In this document: one piece after another, positions 26,616 to 35,131 of the stretch
Numbering within the stretch: the stretch's first letter is position 1
Layout: each line of letters starts with the position of its first letter
NCBI GenBank assembly: GCA_964385405.1
Contig: CAYLOT010000007.1
Span: 44,425-108,424, forward strand
DNA: 64,000 nucleotides
DNA from: CAIZGX01 sp964385405
GTDB taxonomy: Bacteria; Bacteroidota; Bacteroidia; Flavobacteriales_D; Sanyastnellaceae
Direction: 5' to 3'
Made by a program: the position numbers and the translations under genes
Notes under the pieces: model-generated
The model's database searches: none
Seen by the model: the letters and a program-made list of their open reading frames with translations, nothing else
Told to the model about the DNA's origin: nothing

Positions 26616-27592
26616 TGCGTATTCGTCCAAGAAGAAATAGAGCCAATGCATCCATTCGCGGAATGGTGCGCGAAACACGGTTATCGTTGGAGCAATTGGT
26701 ATATCCACTGTTTTTGTTGGAAGACAAAAATGCAGTGCAACCCATTTCAAGCATGCCTGGAATTTCCAGATTTGGTTTGGAAAAACTTATGGTGGAAGTC
26801 GATGAATGCATGAATGCAGGAGTGACAAATTTTATTTTGTTTCCTGCTGTTGAAGAAAAATACAAAGACAAATACGCCACGTACTCTTTAGATGCATCAA
26901 ACTTTTATCTGATTGCTATTCGTGAGTTGAAGAAGCGCTTTCCTGAAGCCGTTTTTATTTCAGACGTTGCCATGGATCCATACAGTTCAGATGGGCACGA
27001 TGGGTTGGTGATAGACGGACAAATTGTGAACGACGAAACACTTCCGATACTTTCGGCCATGGCATTGGCCCAAGCGGAAGCAGGATTCGATATCATTGGT
27101 CCAAGCGATATGATGGACGGAAGAGTAGGAGAGATTCGTGATGCCTTAGATGAACATGGTTTCACCAACGTAGGAATCATGTCTTACACTGCGAAATATG
27201 CAAGCGCTTTTTATGGACCTTTCAGAGAGGCTTTGGATAGTGCACCGAAAAGTGGTGATAAGAAGACCTATCAGATGGATTATGCCAATAGAAAAGAAGC
27301 TTTACGCGAAGCTGAATTGGATGAAGAGGAAGGAGCTGATTATTTAATGGTGAAACCAGCTTTGTGTTATTTAGATGTGATTCGCGATTTGAGTAATTAT
27401 TCTTCCTTACCCATTGCAGCCTACAACGTGAGCGGCGAATACGCAATGCTGAAGGCAGCAGCAGAGAGAGGTTGGATCGATTACAACAAGGCCATGCCTG
27501 AAATGCTTACAAGCATTGCTCGTTCTGGCGCAAGTGTTATTCTAACTTATTTCGCCAAAGAATATGCTCAGAAATTTCATCCTAAGTTTTAA
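26615..27592 (+). CDS. hemB: Delta-aminolevulinic acid dehydratase (porphobilinogen synthase)
   Basis: A 325-residue enzyme that joins two 5-aminolevulinate molecules into porphobilinogen in heme synthesis. The catalytic lysine motif MVKPALCYLDVIR and GPSDMMDGRVGEIR are present. The metal site reads DVAMDPYSSDGHDG, with Ala, Asp and Asp in place of the three zinc-binding cysteines. It is therefore of the magnesium/potassium type, as in Pseudomonas, and not the zinc type. The start shares bases with the preceding lipoprotein stop, and the end overlaps the next gene by 29 bp. Confidence 0.95.
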   Translation: MRIRPRRNRANASIRGMVRETRLSLEQLVYPLFLLEDKNAVQPISSMPGISRFGLEKLMVEVDECMNAGVTNFILFPAVEEKYKDKYATYSLDASNFYLIAIRELKKRFPEAVFISDVAMDPYSSDGHDGLVIDGQIVNDETLPILSAMALAQAEAGFDIIGPSDMMDGRVGEIRDALDEHGFTNVGIMSYTAKYASAFYGPFREALDSAPKSGDKKTYQMDYANRKEALREAELDEEEGADYLMVKPALCYLDVIRDLSNYSSLPIAAYNVSGEYAMLKAAAERGWIDYNKAMPEMLTSIARSGASVILTYFAKEYAQKFHPKF

Positions 27593-28865
27593 TTGTGTTC
27601 TTGTGCTTTGTGCGAATGCACAGAGTAACTATAAGAATGTTGAACTCGTTTCTGGAAAAGGAAAATTCTCTTCCTACGATCCTTGTGAGCCGAGCATAGC
27701 TATTGACCCCACTAATCCGCAACGAATGGTTGCTGGTTCTATATTGAATAACGTTTACAAGAGTTGTGATGGCGGAATTACGTGGGATCACGATGTAATG
27801 AAATCTTCTCACGGTGTATACGGAGATCCTACAATTGTTGCTTCCCCGAAGGGAGATTTTTACTTTTTGCATTTAGGAGATCCTGAAAACAAAGGTTGGA
27901 GTAGCCCGAGATTACTCGAATCAATTGTCATTCAGCAAATGCGTGACAGCAAGTTTGCATGTAAGAAGAATTGTTGGACAGATGGAATAGCCATAGGGAC
28001 AAATGCGCCGAAGGATCAAGACAAACAGTGGGCGACGACCTCTAAGGATGGGAATGAAATTTATGTGAGTTGGACCGAGTTCGATAAATACGAAAGCACC
28101 GAACCGAATGATCATTCGAGAATTCTTTTTTCGAAAGGGAAAAAGGGAGAGCCTAATTTTTCCAAACCAATTATAATAAGCGATGTTGAAGGCGGATGTC
28201 TAGATGATGATAACACCGTGGAAGGTGCCGTTCCTGCCGCAGGGTTGAACAACGAAGTCTATGTTGCTTGGGCGCATAGAGAATTTATATACTTTAATAA
28301 GTCCTTGGATGGCGGAGCTACATGGATGCCAAAATCGAAGGTAGTTATGACTATTCCGGGTGGATGGAATCAGGAAATTCCCGGAGTTTATCGCGCGAAT
28401 GGTATGCCCATTCTTTTGAGTGATTTGAGCAATGGACCTAACAGAGGGAATCTTTATTTATGTTGGAGCGATGAGCGCAACGGCGATGTAGATGTTTTTG
28501 TTTCTTCTTCATCGGATGGAGGAGACCATTGGACAGATGCCGTTCGCGTAAATAACGACGATACCCACGCTCATCAGTTTTTTCCTTGGATGACGGTGGA
28601 CGTAGTGACAGGAAATTTGTATGCAGTTTTTTATGACAGAAGAAATTACAGCGATTACAAGACAGATGTCTATTTGGCCTCGTCGAAAGACGGAGGGAAG
28701 ACTTGGGAGAATGAGCGAGTTAGCGAGAAACCATTTGAAACAAGTTCGTCTGTTTTCTTAGGAGATTACAACAATATCTCCGCGGTGAATGGCGTGGTTC
28801 GGCCTATTTGGACGCGCATCGATAACTACAAGACATCGGTCTGGGTAGCGTTGATTCAGAAGTAA
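27564..28865 (+). CDS. Secreted sialidase-like beta-propeller protein (BNR/Asp-box repeats)
   Basis: A 433-residue protein with a signal peptide ending CANAQ and a six-bladed propeller pattern. Asp-box motifs are visible as SCDGGITW, SLDGGATW, SSDGGDHW and SKDGGKTW. The fold matches exo-alpha-sialidases, but I do not see the arginine triad that would confirm sialidase activity, so it may be a non-enzymatic glycan or protein binder. There is no T9SS sorting domain, which suggests a periplasmic location or export by another route. The ATG lies 29 bp inside hemB in another frame. Confidence 0.8.
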   Translation: MLRNFILSFNCVLVLCANAQSNYKNVELVSGKGKFSSYDPCEPSIAIDPTNPQRMVAGSILNNVYKSCDGGITWDHDVMKSSHGVYGDPTIVASPKGDFYFLHLGDPENKGWSSPRLLESIVIQQMRDSKFACKKNCWTDGIAIGTNAPKDQDKQWATTSKDGNEIYVSWTEFDKYESTEPNDHSRILFSKGKKGEPNFSKPIIISDVEGGCLDDDNTVEGAVPAAGLNNEVYVAWAHREFIYFNKSLDGGATWMPKSKVVMTIPGGWNQEIPGVYRANGMPILLSDLSNGPNRGNLYLCWSDERNGDVDVFVSSSSDGGDHWTDAVRVNNDDTHAHQFFPWMTVDVVTGNLYAVFYDRRNYSDYKTDVYLASSKDGGKTWENERVSEKPFETSSSVFLGDYNNISAVNGVVRPIWTRIDNYKTSVWVALIQK

Positions 28866-28874
28866 AATTTCAAT

Positions 28875-30296
28875 TTAGAATTCTGCGTTCTTCGGAGTGC
28901 GAGGGAATGGTATAACGTCGCGAATGTTGGTCATTCCAGTTACATACATTACCAATCTCTCGAAGCCCAATCCGAACCCGGCGTGCTGACATGTTCCGAA
29001 CTTGCGTGTTTCCAAATACCACCACATGCTTTCTTCCGGAATATTGAACTGCTTGCATTTTTGGAGAAGCACCTCGTAGCGTTCTTCACGCTGACTTCCT
29101 CCAATAATTTCACCAATGCCAGGTACTAAAATGTCCATAGCTGCTACGGTTTTTTTGTCTTCATTCAAACGCATATAAAATGCTTTGATGGCCGCAGGGT
29201 AGTTGGTAAGAATGACAGGTTTTTGGAAATGCTTTTCAACCAAATATCTCTCGTGTTCACTTTGAAGATCAATTCCCCATTCAACAGGATATTTGAATTT
29301 CTTCTTTTTATAGTGGTTTGAATTCAAGAGAATGTCTATAGCTTCGGTGTAGGTGATACGCTCGAAGGTGTTGTTCGCAACGAACTCCAAACGCTCAATA
29401 AGTGGTGTGGTTTGTCGCTCCTCTGTTGGTTTTTGTTTGTCTTCGGTAGCTTCACGTTCTTGAAGGAAAAGCAAATCTTCTTTTCCATTTTCCAAAACAT
29501 AGCGAATGCAATACTTCAAAAAATCTTCTGCTAAATCTGCATTGGCTGCAAGGTCGTTGAAAGCAACTTCCGGTTCGATCATCCAGAACTCAGCAAGGTG
29601 TCTGCTGGTGTTGCTGTTTTCAGCGCGGAACGTGGGGCCGAAGGTGTATACTTTTCCAAGTGCAAGTGCAGCTAATTCAGCTTCAAGCTGTCCGCTTACT
29701 GTAAGGTGTGTGTGCTTTCCGAAAAAGTCTTCTCCGAAGTCTATGGTTCCATCTTCTTTTCTAGGAGGATTTTCTAAGTCGAAGTTTGAAACGGTAAACA
29801 TTTCTCCAGCACCTTCAGCATCGCTTCCGGTAATAATTGGAGCATGAATGTTTACGAATCCGTTTTGATTGAAATAATTGTGTATTGCGAAAGATAATTG
29901 ATGACGAAGTCTGAATACTGCGCTGAAGGTGGAAGTGCGGAAACGCAAGTGAGCCTTTTCACGAAGGAATTCCAACGAATGTTTTTTCATTTGAATAGGG
30001 AATTCCATTGGGTTGCTTTCGCCGAGAATTTCAACTTTGGAAGCAGTTAGTTCAATAGCTTGCCCTTTTCCTAAACTTTCAGTGAGTGTTCCATGAACAG
30101 AAATACATGCACCTGTATGAATGCGTTTGCTGTCTTCTTCAGAAAGAGAATCGCCATTCACAACCACTTGCAAATTGGAAATGCATGAACCGTCGTTCAG
30201 TGCAATGAATTGCTCGTTTCGGAAAGTTCGTACCCAACCGTTTAATTGAATCGAAGTTCCAATTGGAAGTGAAGAAAGTATTTCTTTGATGTTCAT
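28875..30296 (-). CDS. asnS: Asparaginyl-tRNA synthetase
   Basis: A 473-residue class IIb tRNA synthetase. The N-terminal OB-fold anticodon domain (INLNGWVRTFRNEQ-like, residues about 15-110) precedes the catalytic core. That core has motif 2 (FRAENSNTSRHLAEFWMIEPE region) and motif 3 (GFGLGFERLVMYVTG). The length and the NTSRHLAEF motif separate AsnRS from AspRS. I chose ATG 30296; an upstream in-frame extension to 30362 would run into the preceding gene. An exact -7 box lies 18-25 bp upstream on the minus strand. Confidence 0.95.
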   Translation of the reverse strand: MNIKEILSSLPIGTSIQLNGWVRTFRNEQFIALNDGSCISNLQVVVNGDSLSEEDSKRIHTGACISVHGTLTESLGKGQAIELTASKVEILGESNPMEFPIQMKKHSLEFLREKAHLRFRTSTFSAVFRLRHQLSFAIHNYFNQNGFVNIHAPIITGSDAEGAGEMFTVSNFDLENPPRKEDGTIDFGEDFFGKHTHLTVSGQLEAELAALALGKVYTFGPTFRAENSNTSRHLAEFWMIEPEVAFNDLAANADLAEDFLKYCIRYVLENGKEDLLFLQEREATEDKQKPTEERQTTPLIERLEFVANNTFERITYTEAIDILLNSNHYKKKKFKYPVEWGIDLQSEHERYLVEKHFQKPVILTNYPAAIKAFYMRLNEDKKTVAAMDILVPGIGEIIGGSQREERYEVLLQKCKQFNIPEESMWWYLETRKFGTCQHAGFGLGFERLVMYVTGMTNIRDVIPFPRTPKNAEF

Positions 30297-30313
30297 GGTG
30301 AAAAAATGAGTGG

Positions 30314-30321
30314 CAAATATA
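30314..30321 (-). promoter_or_regulatory. Candidate -7 box for asnS in the loop of a small hairpin
   Basis: TATATTTG on the minus strand. The flanking GTGGC and GCCAC (30310-30327) form a 5-bp inverted repeat around it, followed by a T-rich stretch. The hairpin might also act as a weak terminator for the upstream ATPase gene. Confidence 0.42.
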
Positions 30322-30333
30322 AGCCACGAGGGG

Positions 30334-31020
30334 TTATACTTGGGCTTGATCGCTTTCAACAATTCCGTCTCTCATACGAACCACTCGTCTGGCGCGAAGT
30401 GCAATGTCTTCTTCATGAGTTACGAGAACAATGGTGTTTCCGGCCTGATGAATAATGTCGAAGAGCTGCATAATTTCTTCGCTGGTTTTGGTGTCTAGGT
30501 TCCCCGTAGGCTCGTCGGCCAGAATAATGGAAGGGTGATTGACGAGGGCCCGGGCAACTGCCACACGCTGACGTTGTCCGCCCGAAAGTTCATTCGGTTT
30601 GTGGGTCATGCGATTTCCAAGACCGACCTGTTCTAAAACCTCTTTCGCTTTTTTCAACCGCTCGGCTTCAGGGATACCCGCATATACGAGAGGTAGAGCC
30701 ACATTCTGAAGGGCGGTTAGTCTTGGGAGTAGATTAAAAGTTTGAAAGACGAATCCAATTTCTTTGTTTCGAATAGCGGCTAATTCTGAATCGGATAACT
30801 GGGCAACATTGGGGCCATTCAAAAAATATTCTCCAGATGTAGGTGTATCGAGGCACCCAATGATGTTCATGAGTGTCGATTTTCCAGACCCTGATGGGCC
30901 CATTAATGCAACATATTCATTCTTCCGAATAGACAGATTGATCCCGTTTAGCGCACGAACTGTTTCTTCACCAATGGTGTAGAAGCGTGTTAGGTTTTCA
31001 ATTCGAATGACTTCGTGCAT
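30334..31020 (-). CDS. ABC transporter ATP-binding protein, LolD/MacB type
   Basis: A 228-residue ATPase with Walker A GPSGSGKST (about 40-48), the Q-loop VFQTFNLLP, signature LSGGQRQRVAVARAL, Walker B ILADEPTG and the H-loop VTHE. The sequence is of the MacB/LolD/FtsE class, which powers mechanotransmission-type exporters for lipoproteins, peptides or division proteins. No MacB-like permease is adjacent, so the partner cannot be named. A -7 box ends 4 bp before the ATG at 31020. Confidence 0.9.
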   Translation of the reverse strand: MHEVIRIENLTRFYTIGEETVRALNGINLSIRKNEYVALMGPSGSGKSTLMNIIGCLDTPTSGEYFLNGPNVAQLSDSELAAIRNKEIGFVFQTFNLLPRLTALQNVALPLVYAGIPEAERLKKAKEVLEQVGLGNRMTHKPNELSGGQRQRVAVARALVNHPSIILADEPTGNLDTKTSEEIMQLFDIIHQAGNTIVLVTHEEDIALRARRVVRMRDGIVESDQAQV

Positions 31021-31024
31021 GAAG

Positions 31025-31032
31025 CAAAACTA
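31025..31032 (-). promoter_or_regulatory. Candidate -7 box for the LolD/MacB-type ATPase
   Basis: TAGTTTTG on the minus strand, then CTTC and the ATG. The expected transcript start coincides with the start codon. Confidence 0.35.
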
Positions 31033-31044
31033 ATTCGGATTTGT

Positions 31045-31052
31045 TATATTTG
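31045..31052 (+). promoter_or_regulatory. Candidate -7 box for the first choice-of-anchor L gene
   Basis: TATATTTG, an exact match, lies 67 bp before the ATG at 31119, which leaves a leader of about 60 nt. Confidence 0.42.
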
Positions 31053-31118
31053 AAGAATAAACCTGCCAAGGCAACTTTAGGATAGCAAGAGTTGTCAGTT
31101 TGGAAGAAACCTTTTCGA

Positions 31119-33002
31119 ATGAAAAAAATAGTATTCTTTTTCGCGCTTCTCGCTGCGCATGCTGTAAATGGTCAGATTGCTGTTGCCTATGTAACAGCGG
31201 ACCAAGCGGTTCAGGCGCTATTGGGACCTGGTGTAACCTATGCAAACCCCGTTTTTAATGGTATTGCTCAGCAACTTGGTCAAATGACGGGAAATACCGA
31301 TCCGAACTTTCAAATTGCCGAGGGAATTGTAATTGGTTGTTCTGATGCGCAGGAAATAGTTCCTAATTTTTTCGGAACAGCCATCACTCCCAATATTTCA
31401 GGCGATCCTGATTTATTGGCGGTAGCGAATTCTGTTCCTCCTTTAATCGGACAGGGATTCACAGTAGGTTCTGTAAACAACATTGCATCACTCGAATTTG
31501 ATTTCGTTGCCATAGGTGATAGTCTGAATTTCAATTACATTTTCGGTTCTGATGAGTATTTAACTTGGGTGAACAGTCAGTACAACGACGTATTTGCATT
31601 CTTCTTGAGTGGCCCTGGAATTACAGGTCCTTATGCGAGTCCTGCAGCTTTTCCAGGTGGGTCTGTAAACATTGCCATTGTTCCTCAATCGGTACCCCCA
31701 CTTCCGATTACTATTAGTTCTGTGAATAATGTTTTGAATGCTCCTTATTACGTAGACAATGGACCAGGTGTTATCCCAGTAAATTTGAATGGATTTACCG
31801 TGAAACTTGCCGCTCAATACGATTTGGAATGCGGCGAGACGTATCACATTCGTTTGGCAATTGCAAATGGATCGGACCAAGCGCTTAAGTCTGATGTAAT
31901 TATTGAAGCGGGTTCATTCACGACAGGTACAGATAACGCAGGAATTTCTTCAAGCGTTGTGAACCCTGCTCCGAATATTCCACCGAACTCTGTTTTGGAA
32001 GGATGCGTAAACGGGCAAGTGACCTTCAACTTCCCAGATTGTTTGGCTTTGGGAGATACGGTGAATTTGATTTTCGGAGGAACAGCAACTTATCTCGAGG
32101 ACTACCATACGAACGGAGTTACGCAGTTTGTGGTAGCTGACACTGCTTTCGTAATTGATATTATTCCAATCTTGGATAACATTACCGAGGGAACAGAAAC
32201 GATTATCATTAGCTGTAGCTATTTGTGCGAAGGGGCGTGCGATTCGGTTGCCATTAGTGCTACTTTGGATTTGTTGGATTATGTTGGATTTGGAGTTTCT
32301 CCAACAGAAGATTTCCTGATTTGTCCAGGAACATCTCAGACTGTTAATCCGGGTGCATCAGGTGGTTGGCCTCCGTATGTTTATTCTTGGTCGAACGGAC
32401 AAACCGGACCAACACAGACATTCTCTCAAGGTTCAGCGGGTCCTTATTCTTATACTTTTTCGGATTATTGTGGTGCGACCTTTACCGATGATTTCGTGAT
32501 TACTGAGCCACCTTTGTTTGGCTATGCTACTGCTCAGGATTTGTGCGCAGGAATTGAATCGGAAATTTTGGTTTATGGAGGATTAGTACCATACGTGTAT
32601 CAATACGATCCGTTGGCAATGTTATTGAACCCGATCACAAATACCATTACGGGAATTACAAATAACGCCTCTGATGTCGTAATTACCGATGGGTGTAACC
32701 AACAAGCCGTTATTCCTTTCATAATCACTGTTTGCGATACCCACGAGCCGAATCTCTTGTTGGTTAATGCAGATGATTACAATAATGAGTTTTTCAGAAT
32801 ACAAGGACTGGAGAGTTTTCCTAATAGTCAAGTGCGTATATACAATCGTTGGGGTACAATGATTTATGAGTCTTTGAACTATAGCAACCTCAATGCATGG
32901 GATGCAACAAACGCAGAAGATGGAGTTTACTTTTGGATATTCAACCGTTCCGATGGAATTAATCGCGAGGGATACTTCCACGTTATGCACAAGAAACCTT
33001 AA
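31119..33002 (+). CDS. Choice-of-anchor L domain protein with T9SS type B sorting domain
   Basis: A 627-residue secreted protein. The signal peptide ends AVNGQ. The choice-of-anchor L domain covers about residues 20-265 (QALLGPGVTYANPVFNG, EFDFVAIGDSLNFNYIFGSDEY, FAFFLSGPGI). A Calx-beta-like segment follows (FGGTATYLEDY, ITEGTETIIIS), then a SprB-like repeat (SGGWPPYVYSWSNG). The last 85 residues are a gliding-motility/CHU_C type sorting domain (FPNSQVRIYNRWG, DGVYFWIF). It should be exported by type IX secretion. I chose ATG 31119 because the signal peptide begins there. Its neighbour is a paralogue in tandem. Confidence 0.92.
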   Translation: MKKIVFFFALLAAHAVNGQIAVAYVTADQAVQALLGPGVTYANPVFNGIAQQLGQMTGNTDPNFQIAEGIVIGCSDAQEIVPNFFGTAITPNISGDPDLLAVANSVPPLIGQGFTVGSVNNIASLEFDFVAIGDSLNFNYIFGSDEYLTWVNSQYNDVFAFFLSGPGITGPYASPAAFPGGSVNIAIVPQSVPPLPITISSVNNVLNAPYYVDNGPGVIPVNLNGFTVKLAAQYDLECGETYHIRLAIANGSDQALKSDVIIEAGSFTTGTDNAGISSSVVNPAPNIPPNSVLEGCVNGQVTFNFPDCLALGDTVNLIFGGTATYLEDYHTNGVTQFVVADTAFVIDIIPILDNITEGTETIIISCSYLCEGACDSVAISATLDLLDYVGFGVSPTEDFLICPGTSQTVNPGASGGWPPYVYSWSNGQTGPTQTFSQGSAGPYSYTFSDYCGATFTDDFVITEPPLFGYATAQDLCAGIESEILVYGGLVPYVYQYDPLAMLLNPITNTITGITNNASDVVITDGCNQQAVIPFIITVCDTHEPNLLLVNADDYNNEFFRIQGLESFPNSQVRIYNRWGTMIYESLNYSNLNAWDATNAEDGVYFWIFNRSDGINREGYFHVMHKKP

Positions 33003-33020
33003 TTGATTCAGATTGAAATG

Positions 33021-33054
33021 GAAAACCTCAAAGAAATTTGAGGTTTTCTTTTTT
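33021..33054 (+). terminator. Intrinsic terminator after the first choice-of-anchor L gene
   Basis: A 12-bp perfect stem, GAAAACCTCAAA with TTTGAGGTTTTC, closes on a GAAA tetraloop and is followed by a run of T. The two tandem paralogues are therefore probably separate transcripts. Confidence 0.9.
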
Positions 33055-33110
33055 CTATATGTTTCTTTGTACAACTTTTTGTTGTCGACGGAAGTCGTAG
33101 TTAAACCAAA

Positions 33111-35120
33111 ATGACATTTATGAAAAAGAGTTTTGTTTTGTTATTATGTGTAAGCGCATTGTTTTCGAATCCCGCTTATGCTCAATTGACTGTAGATGCA
33201 ACGCAGCCTTTAAATACGGTAATTCAGAATTTATTGGGTCCAAATGTTCAATTCAGTAATGTTACTTTTTCTGGTGATGCCGATCAAATAGGACTATTCA
33301 ATTCCACAACAAGTAATCTACCTTTTCCAACGGGTGTAATTATGGGTACGGGAGGAATTTCCAATGCTATTGGTCCTAATAATTCTGGGAGCAGCAGTGT
33401 AACAGGTGGGAATTTTGGTGCAACGGATAATGATCTAAATGCCCTTGATGGCCTAACCCATAATGATGCTGCAATTCTTGAATTCGATTTTGTTGCCACG
33501 GGGACATCGATATCTTTCGACTATGTTTTTGCTTCAGAAGAGTACCCGGAGTATACTGGAGCTGGTTCTTGCGGAGATGTGAGTGATGTCTTTGGTTTCT
33601 TTTTGTCGGGGCCTGGAATATTAGGAACTTTCAGCAATGCTTCTGTGAACATTGCACTTATACCCGGAACAACAGAATTTGTTTCAATCAATAATTTGAA
33701 CGCGGGTTGTGATGGATTAGCGGTTCCAGGTGGGCTAAATTGTAATTACTGCGAGTATTATGTTTATAATGGGACAGGATTAGACGCACCGTACAACACA
33801 AACGCAAACTATATTGAATACGATGGAATGACGGTTGTTTTAACCGCTACTTATGAGAACTTGGAATGCGGACAAACGTATCACATTAAGTTGGCCATTG
33901 CCGATGTTTCCGATACAGCATTTGATTCAGCGGTATTTTTGAAGGAAGGTAGTTTCAACGTCGGAGGAAGTTTGATCGAGTCTGTTGCTGTGACTAATCC
34001 AGGCGTAAGTCCAATTCCAGGGTTTCCAGCGAATTCTATCCTTGAAGGAGACGGGTGTTATAATGGTCAATTCGTGATTACTCCGCCACCTTGCTTGTTA
34101 GAGAACGATACCATTCAATTAATTTTTTCAGGGACGGCAACACTCGGTGAAGATTACAACACCGGGGGTGTTTCCGAAATCATTTTGCTACCGGGGGTTG
34201 CGGATACACTATTTGTTAATGGAATGATTGATAACGTGACTGAAGGAACACAGACTGTAACTTTTGGAAACATTACTGCCGGATATGAAACGATTGAGAT
34301 AGGATTTGTCTTTTTCAATCCGTCGATTCAGGCTATGGATACAGCGAATGCCGTGTTGAACATTGTTGATTATGTTCCAACTGAATTGGCTCCTGTAACG
34401 GATGTTTTGAATTTATGTCCGAATGCGAATGTTCCTGTAAATGCAGTTCCTTTAATTTCGAACGGTGTTCCAAATTATACATTCAATTGGCAAGATGGTG
34501 CTGGGGCGACTATTGGAACCAATGCGGTTCAATCATTTGGATTGGGAAGTGCGGGTAGTTATGAGTTGACTGTAACAGACTATTGCGGAAATGCTGATTC
34601 TACGCTTTTCATTGTGACAGAGCCTCCAGCAATTGTATTTGAGGACCTTCAAGATTTGTGCACGGGTATTGAGTCTGAGGTTTTAGTGACGGGAGGATTG
34701 GAACCTTACGTGATATCACCTTCTTTGGCATCTGCGTTTTATGTCAATGGTGTTACAAATTCGCTTATTGGATTCGCCGGCGGTACATACGATGTTACCA
34801 TAACCGATGCTTGTAATCAAGTTGGTGTAGTACCTTTCATTCTTACCGTTTGCGATACCGAAGAACCCAACATTTTATTGATTAATGCAGACGATTACAA
34901 CAACGAGAGTTTTGTCATTAAGGGATTAGAAAGTTTCCCAAATAGTCAATTGAGAATATTCAATCGTTGGGGCGGATTGATGTATGAATCGTTGAATTAC
35001 AGCAACGACAACCCATGGAATGGCACCGACGTTGAAGACGGAGTTTATTATTGGATATTCAATCGTTCAGACGGCGTTAGTCGTGAAGGCTATGTTCACG
35101 TCATGCACAAGAAACCTTAA
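33111..35120 (+). CDS. Choice-of-anchor L domain protein with T9SS type B sorting domain (paralogue)
   Basis: A 669-residue paralogue of the upstream gene with the same order: signal peptide ending NPAYAQ, a choice-of-anchor L domain (NLLGPNVQFSNVTFSG, FDYVFASEEYPEY, FGFFLSGPGI), a Calx-beta-like segment (FSGTATLGEDYNTGG), a SprB-like repeat and a type B sorting domain (FPNSQLRIFNRWGG). The last 80 residues are nearly identical to those of the neighbour, while the N-terminal domain has diverged and carries extra cysteines (GSCGD, LNCNYCEYY). That pattern suggests duplication with selection on the export signal. ATG 33111 or 33120 could be the start. Confidence 0.92.
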   Translation: MTFMKKSFVLLLCVSALFSNPAYAQLTVDATQPLNTVIQNLLGPNVQFSNVTFSGDADQIGLFNSTTSNLPFPTGVIMGTGGISNAIGPNNSGSSSVTGGNFGATDNDLNALDGLTHNDAAILEFDFVATGTSISFDYVFASEEYPEYTGAGSCGDVSDVFGFFLSGPGILGTFSNASVNIALIPGTTEFVSINNLNAGCDGLAVPGGLNCNYCEYYVYNGTGLDAPYNTNANYIEYDGMTVVLTATYENLECGQTYHIKLAIADVSDTAFDSAVFLKEGSFNVGGSLIESVAVTNPGVSPIPGFPANSILEGDGCYNGQFVITPPPCLLENDTIQLIFSGTATLGEDYNTGGVSEIILLPGVADTLFVNGMIDNVTEGTQTVTFGNITAGYETIEIGFVFFNPSIQAMDTANAVLNIVDYVPTELAPVTDVLNLCPNANVPVNAVPLISNGVPNYTFNWQDGAGATIGTNAVQSFGLGSAGSYELTVTDYCGNADSTLFIVTEPPAIVFEDLQDLCTGIESEVLVTGGLEPYVISPSLASAFYVNGVTNSLIGFAGGTYDVTITDACNQVGVVPFILTVCDTEEPNILLINADDYNNESFVIKGLESFPNSQLRIFNRWGGLMYESLNYSNDNPWNGTDVEDGVYYWIFNRSDGVSREGYVHVMHKKP

Positions 35121-35131
35121 TTGGCGAGAAA

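Noticed and set aside
31560..31880. Antisense frame of 106 codons in the first choice-of-anchor L gene
   Set aside because: Overlaps a domain with clear family motifs; no start context or homology-like features.
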